This document shows positions 54,354 to 64,000 of a stretch of 64,000 nt of DNA, in pieces (position 1 is the first letter of the stretch; each line of letters begins with the position of its first letter). The DNA comes from Undaria pinnatifida (lineage: Eukaryota; Sar; Phaeophyceae; Laminariales; Alariaceae), in the NCBI GenBank assembly GCA_012845835.1, contig JABAKD010000008.1, forward strand, positions 3,337,651 to 3,401,650, read 5' to 3'. Both the position numbers and the translations under genes were made by a program. The notes under the pieces were generated by a model. The model had not been told where the DNA came from, did not search any database, and was given only the letters and a program-made list of their open reading frames with translations.

Positions 54354-57300
54354 ATGCCTGGAAGTGAGCATGACCAAGAGGAGGCCGGCTCACAAGAAGA
54401 AATGGTGGTCTTGCTGAGATCATTGGTATCCCGACAAGATCGACTGGAAGAGCGGATGGCCAGCGACCGGGGCCGTGGAGAGGCCCAGTCCAACCCTGGC
54501 AGGGAACGCCAAGATGGAGTCGTAACCGGTGGGAACTTGCAAGCCCCTGGTGGTGGTGTACACGTAGACGAGATTAGGTATGACGAATCCGTTGGGAGTT
54601 CAGGTGTAAATGTAGGCCCTCGTGAATTCAGTAGTATAAAGCAGGCAGTCCCCAAATTCAGCGGTAAACCTGAGGAATTCCCCGTATGGAGTAAGCGGTT
54701 CGAAGCGTTCGTATCGATGAGTGGGTGTTTGGGGTCTATGCTTACAGACATAGAGGTAGCTGTAGGTGACACAACCAAAGACACGCAATACTTTATTTCG
54801 CAAGGTTTGAGCCGTCCACACATCAAGAATGCGCGGGTTGCATGGATATGTCTGACTGAGAGCATGACTGATACTGACCTATTAGACAGAGTGTTTGCCA
54901 GGCAATCGCCAAGCGGTGCTTGGAGAATGCTTCGGGATTGGTTTCTTCCGAAATCAGTTGCCACACAGGTCAAATGGTCGGACGCGTTTGATGCAGTGAA
55001 AATGGAGAAGGGTGAGGAGCCCATGAAATTCTTCAGTCGCGTAGACAAGGTTGTTGGTACTCTTGCTTCGCTTGGTGTGCCGAAATCAGAAGGAGAGGTG
55101 AACCGCAAACTGGTACGAGTTCTTACAGCTGACTACGAGATAGAACAACGCACGCTCTTGTACCGCGATGAAATCACCCGAGCTGAAATAGAGAACATTG
55201 TCAGGCAGAGGCACCTGAGACTTCCCGTGCCAAAAGGAAAGAACGTGGGTCAGGCACTGTTTTCGAATGGTGCTGCCCGAGGTGGCCGCGGAGGTGGGCG
55301 TGGAGGTAACCGTGGAGGTGGTCGCGGATCCAACCGTAACAATGTTAGGTCGCGAAACAAGGAACCAGCGAATGCTGATGCTAGCCAGGGTAGCGAAGGT
55401 AGAGGCAGCCCCCCCACCCCCAAGCAGACCATCCCCCAATCAGAGTATGATAAGGTGAAGGGTAAGTGTATCCGTTGCTTGGAACCCGGGCACATGTGGT
55501 ACCAGTGCAAGGCTCGTGTCACCCCGGCTTCGGAGAGGACGTCTGGCGAGGGTGCACAGGAACAGAACAACAGTGGTGAGACTGTGTGCTGTCTTGCGAA
55601 TGCTATGTTTAGCCGTAGTGATGACTCGTGTACTGAGGAACGTAGTGAGAGCATAACAGAGAGCTTAGCTGAGAAATGGATAGCAGACAGTGGTGCTTCA
55701 TTTCACATGACTCATTCGGCTGACCTGTTGAGTGACGTACGACTGTGCGACGACAAGGTTAGGATCGGTGACAACCACCTGATCGACGTCGTGGGGTATG
55801 GCACGCTGACTGTAGTCTTCCCCGGAGATCTAACTGTTAAACTGTTAGATGTGGCATACATGCCGGACTTGGCGTTCAATTTGTTTTCGCTAATGGCCGC
55901 GCATAAGCAGGGAGTAGGATTCATGACCGAGGATGAGGGCTTGTGCATTTCTCTTTTCGATGGACGGTTGAGATTCGAGGGTGATGGATCTAGTTACTCC
56001 AACTTCGCTTGCAGGATAGAGCCAGACAACGGCTATGTGCCGTTTCCCCTATTGACACCCGACCCCGCTGAGAACCGAGGGGAGACTGGTTGCGATTTTC
56101 CCCTGGCGTTTCCCGTGCTTGCCCCCGGTAGCGCTGCTTCTGCTGAGACTGCTGTAGATATCAACATCTTCCACTGCGTGCATGGCCACTCTAACGAACT
56201 ACTGCTGAGAGAGACCGCAAAGGCACTTGGTGTAGAACTGTTAGGGACGCTAAGACCCTGTACTGGCTGTTCTATGGCGAAAGGTTACCGCAAACCAATC
56301 CCCAGCAGTACTAAGTCGCGCGCGCCAGAGAAGTTGGGACGGGTCTTTGTTGATCTAAGTGGCCCTAAGAGAACCCCTTCTCTGTTGGGTAAGAGGTATG
56401 TCATGCTAGTGAAGGATGACTTCTCTCGCTACGCCTGGGTATATTTTCTGAAGCACAAATCGGATGCAGCAGACGCGTTTAGGAAGTTTTTGGCTGATGT
56501 GCGCGCCGACGGTGTCCCCTCGAAGGTTGAGATTGTAAGGTCTGACAACGGTGGGGAATTCTTTGGTGGGGAGTTTGGAGAGGTGTGCAAACAGTTTTGC
56601 ATCAAGCAGGAATTCACCAACGCGGACAGCCCAAAGCAGAACGGTGTTGTCGAGAGAGCGCTAGGCATCATTCAGAACGCAGCGCTTGCTGCGTGCATCC
56701 AAGCCCCTATCATTTTCCCGCTCGTTCAACTACCGCCGACTGAATCCCTGTGGGCGGAAGCGGTGCACTGGTCTTGTGACGCCTTGAACCACACCGCAAC
56801 CACTGCCAACCCCGGCAACAAGTCTCCGCATGAGATGTGGCATGGAGCTGCCGCACCTGCCTCGCCACACCCGTTCCTTCGCCCAGCGTACTGCCGCTGG
56901 AACCGCCCGTCCAAGTCGTCACCCCGGGCCGAGAGATGCTTTTACCTCGGGCCGGGCATCGACCACCCAAGTGACTCTTTGCGGATGCTCACGCGGGGGA
57001 ACAGGGTGGTGGAGACTCGAGATGTGACCTGGGAGGCAACGCTTGATGTGGGAGCGGTACCATCCCAGCTGCCGGAGGTACCGGAACAGGGAGGGACGCA
57101 GGGGCTAGAAGATGCGCCAGAGCTGGGAGGGACGGAGGACTTTGTCTCCGCCCCGACGACTCCACTGCCGGTTTTGGGGAGGGGAATTCCTCACCAACTC
57201 CGTGCGGTGTCCCCGATGACGCCAGCGGTGTCTCCGATACCGCAAGCTGGCGACGAGTTTCGCGCCGAAGATGTGGAGCCGAACGATACATCAGCGGTCA

Positions 57301-59180
57301 GCAGCGAATTATCTGACAGCGACTCTTCGTCTCAGGATGGAAGCGACGCGTCGGCCTCTGACGATGAAGCTCCAACCCCCACGGCGGTCCGGACTGCTGC
57401 ACGCCAACTTGGAGCGCACATGTCAGGACCGGGCGATGGTGAAGAGATTCGGGAGGGACGTACGAGAGCGCAGACCAGGGCGCTCAATCGGGAAGCGGCA
57501 GCAGGACTGATTAGTGCGATCGGGCCCTGTGAAGGAGGCCGTGTGTTCCAGGCGCTACTGGCGGCGAATGAAGCGGAGTGTGAGAAGACGAAGTTGCCGG
57601 ATTGCCTTGTCAAAGAGGCTGAACCGGAACCAACGTCATACACCGCAGCTCGTAAGTCGAAGCATTCGGACGTCTGGATGGACGCGATGAGATCGGAGTT
57701 TGATGGACTCGAAGCTGCTGGAACGTTTGTGGAGGTTTCTGAACTTCCCGCCAGTAACAATATCGTAGAGTCAAAGTGGCTCTTGAAGTGGAAGAGCGAC
57801 GCGCACGGCATGATTGATAGAGCTAAGGCACGGTTGGTAGCTAAGGGCTATAGTCAGGTAGAGGGAGTTGACTACTTCGAGACTTTTGCCCCGACTGCCT
57901 CGACCACGTCTAACAGACTCATTGCAGCAATGGCGTGCAAGCTTGATTGGGACTTGAGACACTTGGACGTTGACCAGGCCTTTATTCAGGCAGAGTTGGA
58001 TACCGAGATTTTCTTGAGACTTCCTCGCGGTTGTGGCGAGATGTCCGGTAAGGTAGTCCTACTCAACAAAGCCCTTTACGGGCTGAAGCAGAGTGGCCGC
58101 TCATGGTACAAGCTACTGTCGTCAACCCTAGTAGAGTGTGGGTTTGAGCAGTGCTTGGTAGACCCATGCGTGTTTCGACTAATGTTGAATGACGCGGTTG
58201 TGGCGATGCTGGTGGTCCACGTGGACGACATCAAGATCGCAGCGACCAAGGGGGTGACGGATTCGGTAGTAGCTGATCTCAATAAGAGATTCCCTACAAA
58301 ACATCTGGGCGAGGTTACGTGGTACATGGGTAGCGAGTACAGGAGGGATCGTGAGAAGGGAACCTTGGAGATTTCGCAGACTCAGTTCATCCGAAACGTT
58401 GTCGACCATTTCGGTATCACTAAGACCAGCCCCATCCCCGCTTCACCGTCGTTGGACCTCAGGTACGTGAGTGATGAGGAACCTGTGGTGGACGCGAATT
58501 TCCGTGAAATTGTGGGGAGTTTGATGTGGATTGCGTACCAGACGAGACCTGACATCTCAAACGCAGTGCGAGCGATTGCGCGGTTCTCGCACGATCCTAA
58601 GGAAGTACACGTGAAGGCTGCTAGGAAGGTTCTCGAGTACTTGAGCGCTACAGCCCACTTGGGCTTGACTTTCAGGAAAGAGAGTAAGTTGGGGGATGTA
58701 CAGTTGGAATACGACCTAGAGACGTACGTAGACGCAGACTACGCCCACAAGGCCGAGGACAGGCGTTCGGTATCTGGTGTAGCTGTTTGCTGCGGAGGAA
58801 CGCTCGTATCTTGGTTTTCTAGGACGCAGAAATGCGTTACGCTCTCCACCACTGAGGCCGAGTACGTAGCGATGGCCGACGGGGTGAAGGAGGCCCTGTA
58901 CGTGCGAGGAGTCTTGGTTTTCTTGATGCCTAGTCTTGGATCGCCGAGCATTGGAGTGTTTGAAGACAACAAAGGGGCGATTGACTTGGCCAAAAACCCA
59001 CTGAGTTCGTCAAACAGCAAGCACATCGATGTGAGGTACCACTTCCTGCGCGAGTTGGTGGGAAAAGGAGATTTATGCGTCAAGTACTTAAGGACGGAGG
59101 ATCAACATGCGGACATTCTCACCAAGGCGATTGCTCGTGAGAGTTTTGAGAAACACCGTGACTTTTTGTTGGGGATATAA
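54354..59180 (+). CDS. Ty1/copia Gag-Pol polyprotein, intact
   Basis: A single 1608-residue frame starting 31 bases after the 5' LTR. Gag spans about 60-290. An RGG-rich segment at about 307-330 is followed by a CCHC zinc knuckle at 372-385. Protease DSGA is at 445-448. The integrase zinc finger uses H607, H612, C636 and C639, and its catalytic triad is D667, D731 and E767 (D-63-D-35-E). A Ser/Asp-rich linker covers about 900-1080. Reverse transcriptase (RVT_2) covers about 1115-1390, with KARLVAKGYSQVEGVDYFET and a catalytic HVDD at 1289-1292, where Y is usual. RNase H residues include D1460, E1501 and D1538. The order protease-integrase-RT-RNase H is diagnostic of copia. With Gag and Pol in one frame, Gag excess would need splicing, readthrough or protein turnover. 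The frame is GC-richer than its flanks. Confidence 0.97.
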   Translation: MPGSEHDQEEAGSQEEMVVLLRSLVSRQDRLEERMASDRGRGEAQSNPGRERQDGVVTGGNLQAPGGGVHVDEIRYDESVGSSGVNVGPREFSSIKQAVPKFSGKPEEFPVWSKRFEAFVSMSGCLGSMLTDIEVAVGDTTKDTQYFISQGLSRPHIKNARVAWICLTESMTDTDLLDRVFARQSPSGAWRMLRDWFLPKSVATQVKWSDAFDAVKMEKGEEPMKFFSRVDKVVGTLASLGVPKSEGEVNRKLVRVLTADYEIEQRTLLYRDEITRAEIENIVRQRHLRLPVPKGKNVGQALFSNGAARGGRGGGRGGNRGGGRGSNRNNVRSRNKEPANADASQGSEGRGSPPTPKQTIPQSEYDKVKGKCIRCLEPGHMWYQCKARVTPASERTSGEGAQEQNNSGETVCCLANAMFSRSDDSCTEERSESITESLAEKWIADSGASFHMTHSADLLSDVRLCDDKVRIGDNHLIDVVGYGTLTVVFPGDLTVKLLDVAYMPDLAFNLFSLMAAHKQGVGFMTEDEGLCISLFDGRLRFEGDGSSYSNFACRIEPDNGYVPFPLLTPDPAENRGETGCDFPLAFPVLAPGSAASAETAVDINIFHCVHGHSNELLLRETAKALGVELLGTLRPCTGCSMAKGYRKPIPSSTKSRAPEKLGRVFVDLSGPKRTPSLLGKRYVMLVKDDFSRYAWVYFLKHKSDAADAFRKFLADVRADGVPSKVEIVRSDNGGEFFGGEFGEVCKQFCIKQEFTNADSPKQNGVVERALGIIQNAALAACIQAPIIFPLVQLPPTESLWAEAVHWSCDALNHTATTANPGNKSPHEMWHGAAAPASPHPFLRPAYCRWNRPSKSSPRAERCFYLGPGIDHPSDSLRMLTRGNRVVETRDVTWEATLDVGAVPSQLPEVPEQGGTQGLEDAPELGGTEDFVSAPTTPLPVLGRGIPHQLRAVSPMTPAVSPIPQAGDEFRAEDVEPNDTSAVSSELSDSDSSSQDGSDASASDDEAPTPTAVRTAARQLGAHMSGPGDGEEIREGRTRAQTRALNREAAAGLISAIGPCEGGRVFQALLAANEAECEKTKLPDCLVKEAEPEPTSYTAARKSKHSDVWMDAMRSEFDGLEAAGTFVEVSELPASNNIVESKWLLKWKSDAHGMIDRAKARLVAKGYSQVEGVDYFETFAPTASTTSNRLIAAMACKLDWDLRHLDVDQAFIQAELDTEIFLRLPRGCGEMSGKVVLLNKALYGLKQSGRSWYKLLSSTLVECGFEQCLVDPCVFRLMLNDAVVAMLVVHVDDIKIAATKGVTDSVVADLNKRFPTKHLGEVTWYMGSEYRRDREKGTLEISQTQFIRNVVDHFGITKTSPIPASPSLDLRYVSDEEPVVDANFREIVGSLMWIAYQTRPDISNAVRAIARFSHDPKEVHVKAARKVLEYLSATAHLGLTFRKESKLGDVQLEYDLETYVDADYAHKAEDRRSVSGVAVCCGGTLVSWFSRTQKCVTLSTTEAEYVAMADGVKEALYVRGVLVFLMPSLGSPSIGVFEDNKGAIDLAKNPLSSSNSKHIDVRYHFLRELVGKGDLCVKYLRTEDQHADILTKAIARESFEKHRDFLLGI

Positions 59181-59256
59181 GTTTTCCGTCGTAAATTGCT
59201 TTTGGGAGTTGCCAGTGTTGTTGGAGGCTTGTTAGTTGAGCCAGCGCCAGGGAGGG

Positions 59257-59686
59257 TGTTCGATATAGCTTGTCTCAACGAACAAAGTAGGAACAACGTT
59301 GGTCACGAAGGATCGTCCGACGGGGTATTGTCGGATTACCCGACGGTGCATTGCGGAATATTATAGCATGGGAAGGACACGTGGAATAGTCCCGAAGGTC
59401 CTTGTAGACTGTTCCTGGAACCAATCTAGGAACACGTGGAAATATGAGAATGTAGCACCTGTAGTATTTGGGAATTTGGGGCGTTGAGAATATTGCCTGG
59501 TGTGGAGCGAGATGGCTTCGCCCACTCGCCTCACTCCATCTCTTTCCCTCTTATCAGCATCCAGGACCAGCTAATAAAGACATCTATATACCATCTTCTT
59601 CACACTGTGTGTTGCAGTGAAGCTCGCGCCCTGAGACTGGGCTGGTGGGAGCACATTATTCTTCACATAACCGATTTAATCCAACA
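59257..59686 (+). repeat. Copia 3' LTR
   Basis: Identical in length to the 5' LTR. The three differences lie at G/A near 59563, C/G near 59645 and G/A near 59665. AATAAA at 59573-59578 is the likely poly(A) signal. Confidence 0.97.
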
Positions 59687-59830
59687 GAAGTCACAAGCTT
59701 GCACGTGAAGTTGCCGTTTGTAGACTTCGGTAATGCTGCTGCCGTTGCTGTTGCTGCCGCCTCCACCGCAGCTTTGCTTTGTTTGCTGAGAGCTCTCACC
59801 GCGCGGGAAGATCTAACTTTCCACCTTGCT
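59687..59830 (-). pseudogene. N-terminal part of the antisense copia relic
   Basis: On the minus strand the frame reads LPARVRALSKQSKAAVEAA, an Ala-rich stretch, and NGNFTCKLVTS. Joining it across the young element, with one copy of GAAGT removed, leads in frame to AFKVGPKKFS of the relic at 53890. The young copia therefore split this gene. Confidence 0.7.
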
Positions 59831-59864
59831 TGGTACAAACAGTCTTTTTTCCAGGGCTTTTCGC

Positions 59865-60150
59865 GGGTCGGGTCAAATCTCGCGGGTCGGGTCGGGTCGG
59901 GTCGCGGGTGAGCTGACCCGACCCGACCCGTGAGAATTTCGAGACGTCTTGACCCGACCCGACCCAACCCGCGAGAATTTCGAGACGTCTTGACCCGACC
60001 CGACCCGACCCGACCCGCGAGATTTTGAAACCTCTTGACCCGATCCGACCCCGATCCGCGAGATTTTGAAAACCTCTTGACCCGACCCGACCCGACCCGA
60101 CCCGCGAGATTCTGAAACCCCCTTGACCCGACCCGCGGGTCGGGTCATGA
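59865..60150 (-). repeat. CCCGA-rich minisatellite with inverted first part
   Basis: About five units of 40-50 bp combine a (CCCGA)n run with GCGAGATTTTGAAACCTCTTG. The first 50 bases (59869-59918) carry the same repeat in the opposite direction (GGGTCGGGTC), so the array can fold back. CGGGTCGGGTCATGACCCG at its end adds another inverted piece. Confidence 0.85.
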
Positions 60151-60309
60151 CCCGTGAAAATCCCTGCTTTTTTTGGTGTAGAAAAACCATGTACGATTAA
60201 TGGTGGTACCTGGTTCGATACGATATGATACCGCGTATTATCCGATATCCGATACCAGGACCTAGGTATGTTTTTATTCGTACGATACCCACCGCCACAA
60301 AAAAAAACA

Positions 60310-60475
60310 GAACTTCCGTATCCTCGAGGAGGGAGATAGAAAACAATAATAATAGTCGAAAACAATCACCTATGATATATCCTCGAGGAGGGAGATAGAA
60401 AATAAATGCAGTAGTTGCGAACAAACACCTAATAATAGAAAAAAGTTGAAAACAATCACCTATCATCCCCGACTG
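60310..60475. repeat. Local duplicate of TATCCTCGAGGAGGGAGATAG
   Basis: The TCCTCGAGGAGGGAGATAGA block occurs near 60320 and 60379. GTNGAAAACAATCACCTAT occurs near 60355 and 60447. Small tandem rearrangement, no gene. Confidence 0.75.
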
Positions 60476-60815
60476 CAGGAACGCCTCATCATCCAGGAGG
60501 AGCAGTTTGTGGGTTTTCAAGATTCACTCGTGGTAAAAAGCTCTGCTTCTTCGCACGAAGTAAGAATAAAAGATGAAGAGTTGAGACTCCACCCACCCAC
60601 CCCACGAGCATACATAAGTCACCAGGATATATATATTATCATCTATCTGTAGTCCAGAGAAGAAACGTTCTCAGAAGCTCAATAAAAACAAGGATACATT
60701 AGAGGTAGATAGTTCTTTACCGCCGGAGAGAATACCAGAGTATACTATATGTAGTAGTAGGTGATATACCAGCATAGATAGTCACAAGACTACTCTGTGG
60801 CTGCTTTCGCCGGCG

Positions 60816-60849
60816 GGGTGGAAGCACCTCCGTGGAGGTGTTTCCACCC
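60816..60849. promoter_or_regulatory. 34-bp near-perfect hairpin
   Basis: GGGTGGAAGCACCTCC, centre GT, GGAGGTGTTTCCACCC: 15 of 16 positions pair. About 60 bp downstream ATATACTTCGAAGTATAT (60905-60922) is a perfect palindrome. Their roles are unknown. Confidence 0.65.
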
Positions 60850-60950
60850 TTTCATCCCATACTATCTGAAAAGAAGAACTGTCGACAAAAGATACAAGCG
60901 GATCATATACTTCGAAGTATATGATATGATGCGTATGTGCGTACGTAATA

Positions 60951-61333
60951 TTGTTATAAAAAATGAAAATACACTCCAGCTGTGAGATCGAAGATTTTGT
61001 TGAAACTCATCTTTGCAAGCTGTGTGTGATACTCCGATCGCGCGTATTACGGGTTTTTTGTCCTCATTAAGGATATAGGTCGGCGACTCCCCTTGGAACT
61101 ACAGCAGTGTAGCTATCAGGGTCAACAGGGTGATGTTCGTCAGTTTGTGCGCGGACACTACAAAACCCGTTTTTGAGGGGGACAAAATCTGATGTCCAGC
61201 TGTGTGGAAGGAAAAGCATCAGTTTCTCAAGTGTATGCTGCAAGTCGTATAACCGGTGACGGGAGGGCGGAGTTATTCAGGGCGTGGGGGCATGGGTTTT
61301 AACAGGAGGGAGCGGGAGGGGGGGGGGGGGATG
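60951..61333 (+). repeat. Family A copy
   Basis: Collinear with the copies at 107 and 50667 over about 370 bases, ending in a G run at about 61318-61330. Confidence 0.85.
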
Positions 61334-61462
61334 GGCGGGGCAAATCAAAATGTGCGTGGGAACTATATTAATCCTTAGGTGGCATGTATATGGCGTGTAT
61401 CAGCTCTAAGCTGGTGTACGCTCGTAGGCTCGCTTTCGGATGACCCGATGAAGACACCGCCT

Positions 61463-62800
61463 ATGTTATAAAAATCAAAATACACTCCAGCTGTGACATC
61501 AAATATTTTGTCGAAACTCATCTTTGCAAGCTGTGTGTGATACTCCGATCGCGCGTATTACGGGTTGTGAGTCCTCATTAAGGATATAGGTCGGCGACTC
61601 CCCTTGCAACTACAGTGTAGCTATCAGGGTCAACAGGGTGATGTTAGGCAGTCTGTGCGCGGACACTATAGAACCCGTTTCTGAGGGGAAAAAATCTGAC
61701 AGCTGTGGAAGGAAATGCATCAGTTTATCAAGTGAATCCTGTAAGTCGAATAACCGGTGATGGGAGGGCGGATTTTTTAAGTACGTGGGGGCCTGGTTTT
61801 GATCAAAAGGGGGGCGGGAGGGGGGGAGGGGGGGAGGGACAGGTGGGGCAGCTCAATTTGTGCGTGGAAATATAAATCCTTCTTGTGGGGGAGGGGGGAA
61901 GGGATTTGGGGGGGGGGAGGGGGTAAGGAAAGGCTTTAGGTCGCATAGATGTAGGGGTTTGCTATACGCCTGGTGCTAGGTCTAGGCGACGGTGCGGGTG
62001 GTGGGGGAGGAGGGGGCGTTGGGGGCGGGGGGGCGGGGGGGATTGCAGCAGCGGCATGGACGGCTCTAAAAAGGTAGTGAGGTGATATCCAGCGAGTGGA
62101 AGTGTTTATTACTCTGGCGGATTTCGATATTAAGTGAGGCGTTTCGAGCAAGAGAGAGCGAGGAAAAAAAAACAAAAAAAAAGTGGTGGGGGGGGGGAGG
62201 GTTTTGAAGAGGTTTAGGTCACATGTAATATTCAAAAACACCCCAGCTATGAGATCAAGGAGTTGGTCGAAACTCATCTTGGCAACATTGTGTGTGACAG
62301 TCCGATCGCGCGTATTAATCATATATGTACGGGCTTGCTATACGCGCGGTGCTGGGTCTAGGCGATCGTGCGGGGTGTGGGGAAGGAGGGGGCGTTGGAG
62401 GGGGGAAGGGGGGGTGAATGAAAGCTACGTCATGGATGGCTAGAAAGATAAGGACGTGATATCAATTGCGTAGAAGTGTTTACTACTCTGGCCGATTTCG
62501 ATTGTAAGTGGGTGCTTGAACGAACTGGGCGGGGAACAAAAGGGGGGGGGGGGGGGGGAAGGGCGAAGATGAGTTGGGGCTACGTCATCGATGGCTGCAA
62601 GGATAATGAGATGATATCAGCTGGCTGGTAATGTTAACTGCTCTGGTAGATTTTGATTTTAGGTGGGGCATTTGAACAAGAGGGATCAGGGGGGCGGGGA
62701 CGGGGGACGGGGGCATTTCAATATGTGCGCGGAAACTAAACTATAAAAGGGGACGAATCTGACGGTGGTAGCAAGAAGACACCCCTTTATATCACCCGCC
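61463..62800 (+). repeat. Family A, longest plus-strand copy with G-rich modules
   Basis: It starts like the others. After the first G tract (about 61800-61850) it continues with modules of about 150-250 bp. Each has a G run, a GATGGCTAGAAAGATAAGGA-like block, then ACTCTGGCNGATTTCGATTNTAAGTG. A further partial head copy lies inside at about 62222-62330. The minus-strand copy at 33034-34088 has the same order. Frames here are homopolymer artefacts. Confidence 0.8.
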
Positions 62801-64000
62801 TGGTAATGTTTTTTATTCTAGAAGGTTTGATGTTACATGTAGTATGCAACCCAGTTTTTAGGTGTAGTAAACAACGTGTTAAAAGCTTCATAATTTGTTA
62901 TTGCACATGGATCGACAGACATAATATTTCAATCGATAGGTACAATCATGTAGGTACCATTATTTTCTGACATCGCTAATTATAAGAAAGAGATACATAT
63001 TGCCAAATACAACAGGCGAGGTGATGTGGTCATGCAATGTCACCGCCATTGAGAACGGAAGGGAGAAATGCGAATCGTCAGTGTTTTGAAAGGAGCGCTT
63101 AGTGTACACGCGCTTCACTAGCCTGTATACATGATTTGAGGCAAACGAAGGCCACGGTTAGGTGAGCCTGTAAGAGCGGAGAGCTCTAGCGGAGAAGACG
63201 TTGTTCGGCGACCCCAGGCCGATATGTTGATTGATTATTAATTTGCTCGGCAGATGAGAGCTGATGGTGAGCAAAAAGGAGTGATCGAGGTGGGTCTGGC
63301 CATCACCTGATCGAGACGGCACAATGCGTATGCTACGGACGGATAGATGTACTCTACGGGTAGTTGTCTGATCTACCTACAGCAACGTTTCCTGAGGCTT
63401 GCTCGTGGTCTACCGTACCTATGGCCACGTTCCCTGGGGTTTGCTTCTGGGAGCTTAGCTACGCCAAGGTTCCGACAGTCAACCTAAAATCATATTCCAT
63501 GAATGTTGCTATTCGTACCATAAGGCGGGTTCCGAGCTAAAGCCGAATCGCCTTTCCCACCTCGGAGAGAAAAAAAAAAAAAAACGACTCCGCAGTTCGT
63601 TCTCAAACGCGGCCAAAAACGACGTTTAAAAAAAGCTCCCGAAAAAAAAAAGTTCATCTTCGGCCCGAACTTTTTTTTTCTCCATGTTCCTGAACTCGAT
63701 TGTTTTTGGAATCGACGGCAATCGCTTCCGCTTGACCAAATCAGGGGGGATTCAGCCACTCAGAAAATTGTTCCGACAAAAACTTGAGGTGGGAACCGAA
63801 AACAAAAAATCCCAGGAAATCTGGGATTCCCTCAACTAAGGCCAGATTTTGAACAGCTCTACCGTCACTGCAAAGCCAAACAGGTACATTCTGATGATAT
63901 TTTCGTGTTCCCCACCCTAAAATGACCCAAAGTGGAAGTTTACAGAACTCTAATCCACCTATTCTATGGAACGTTTTCCGCGAAAGAAGATATTTCAGTG
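62801..64000. other. No recognisable gene
   Basis: AT- and homopolymer-rich stretches. The longest frame (63490-63759, minus strand) is built from A/T runs. Nothing firm. Confidence 0.4.

Larger units (their letters stand above)
53893..59686 (+). mobile_element. Complete, young Ty1/copia retrotransposon
   Basis: Two 430-bp LTRs differ at only three positions that I can see. GAAGT flanks both sides (53888-53892 and 59687-59691) as a 5-bp target-site duplication. One uninterrupted 1608-codon frame lies between them, followed by AGGGAGGG as a polypurine tract. Nothing visible prevents it from being autonomous. It landed inside the gag of an older antisense copia relic. Confidence 0.97.

Noticed and set aside
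54335-55108. 257-codon minus-strand frame
   Set aside because: It is antisense to the intact copia gag, whose domains are clear on the plus strand.

Overview
This window looks like nuclear DNA from a eukaryote, probably an alga or related protist (stramenopile-like); I cannot name the species. The reasons are intact and decayed Ty1/copia and Ty3/gypsy LTR retrotransposons, A-tailed retroposons with a target-site duplication, miniature elements with terminal inverted repeats, an interstitial TTAGGG-like tract, and exon-like islands bounded by AG and GT. There are no bacterial operons, rRNA genes, convincing tRNA genes or CRISPR arrays. Most short open frames in the window are chance or repeat-derived.

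Left part (1-16 kb): one end copy of a large G-rich dispersed repeat (family A), a ~580-bp tandem duplication, an inverted-repeat element carrying telomere-like DNA, a duplicated ~446-bp module with a 42-bp palindrome, and a 5'-truncated DDE transposase gene. Four exon-like islands (9.9, 11.3, 14.8 and 15.5 kb) lie among minisatellites with periods of 58, ~80-200 and 323 bp. They are the best candidates for host genes. Two of them have diverged second copies that keep the splice donor.

Middle part (16-42 kb): mainly miniature elements (families B and C), decayed dispersed repeats, an A-tailed retroposon family with one clear 12-bp target-site duplication, a LINE-like C-terminal fragment, a TRIM-like mini LTR element with a solo LTR, and a copia reverse-transcriptase relic cut by a retroposon.

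Right part (42-64 kb): a decayed, chromodomain-bearing Ty3/gypsy element (42,992-50,459) whose primer-binding site continues into an antisense copy of most of a serine tRNA. A nested insertion site follows. An old antisense copia relic was hit by a family A unit (7-bp duplication) and by a young, complete copia element (53,893-59,686) with 430-bp LTRs, a 5-bp duplication and a single 1608-codon gag-pol frame that keeps all visible catalytic residues. Beyond it lie a CCCGA-rich minisatellite and more family A copies.

The window therefore reads as a repeat graveyard with one recent arrival. The least explained parts are family A, the extended serine-tRNA footprint, and the exon-like islands with duplicated donors.
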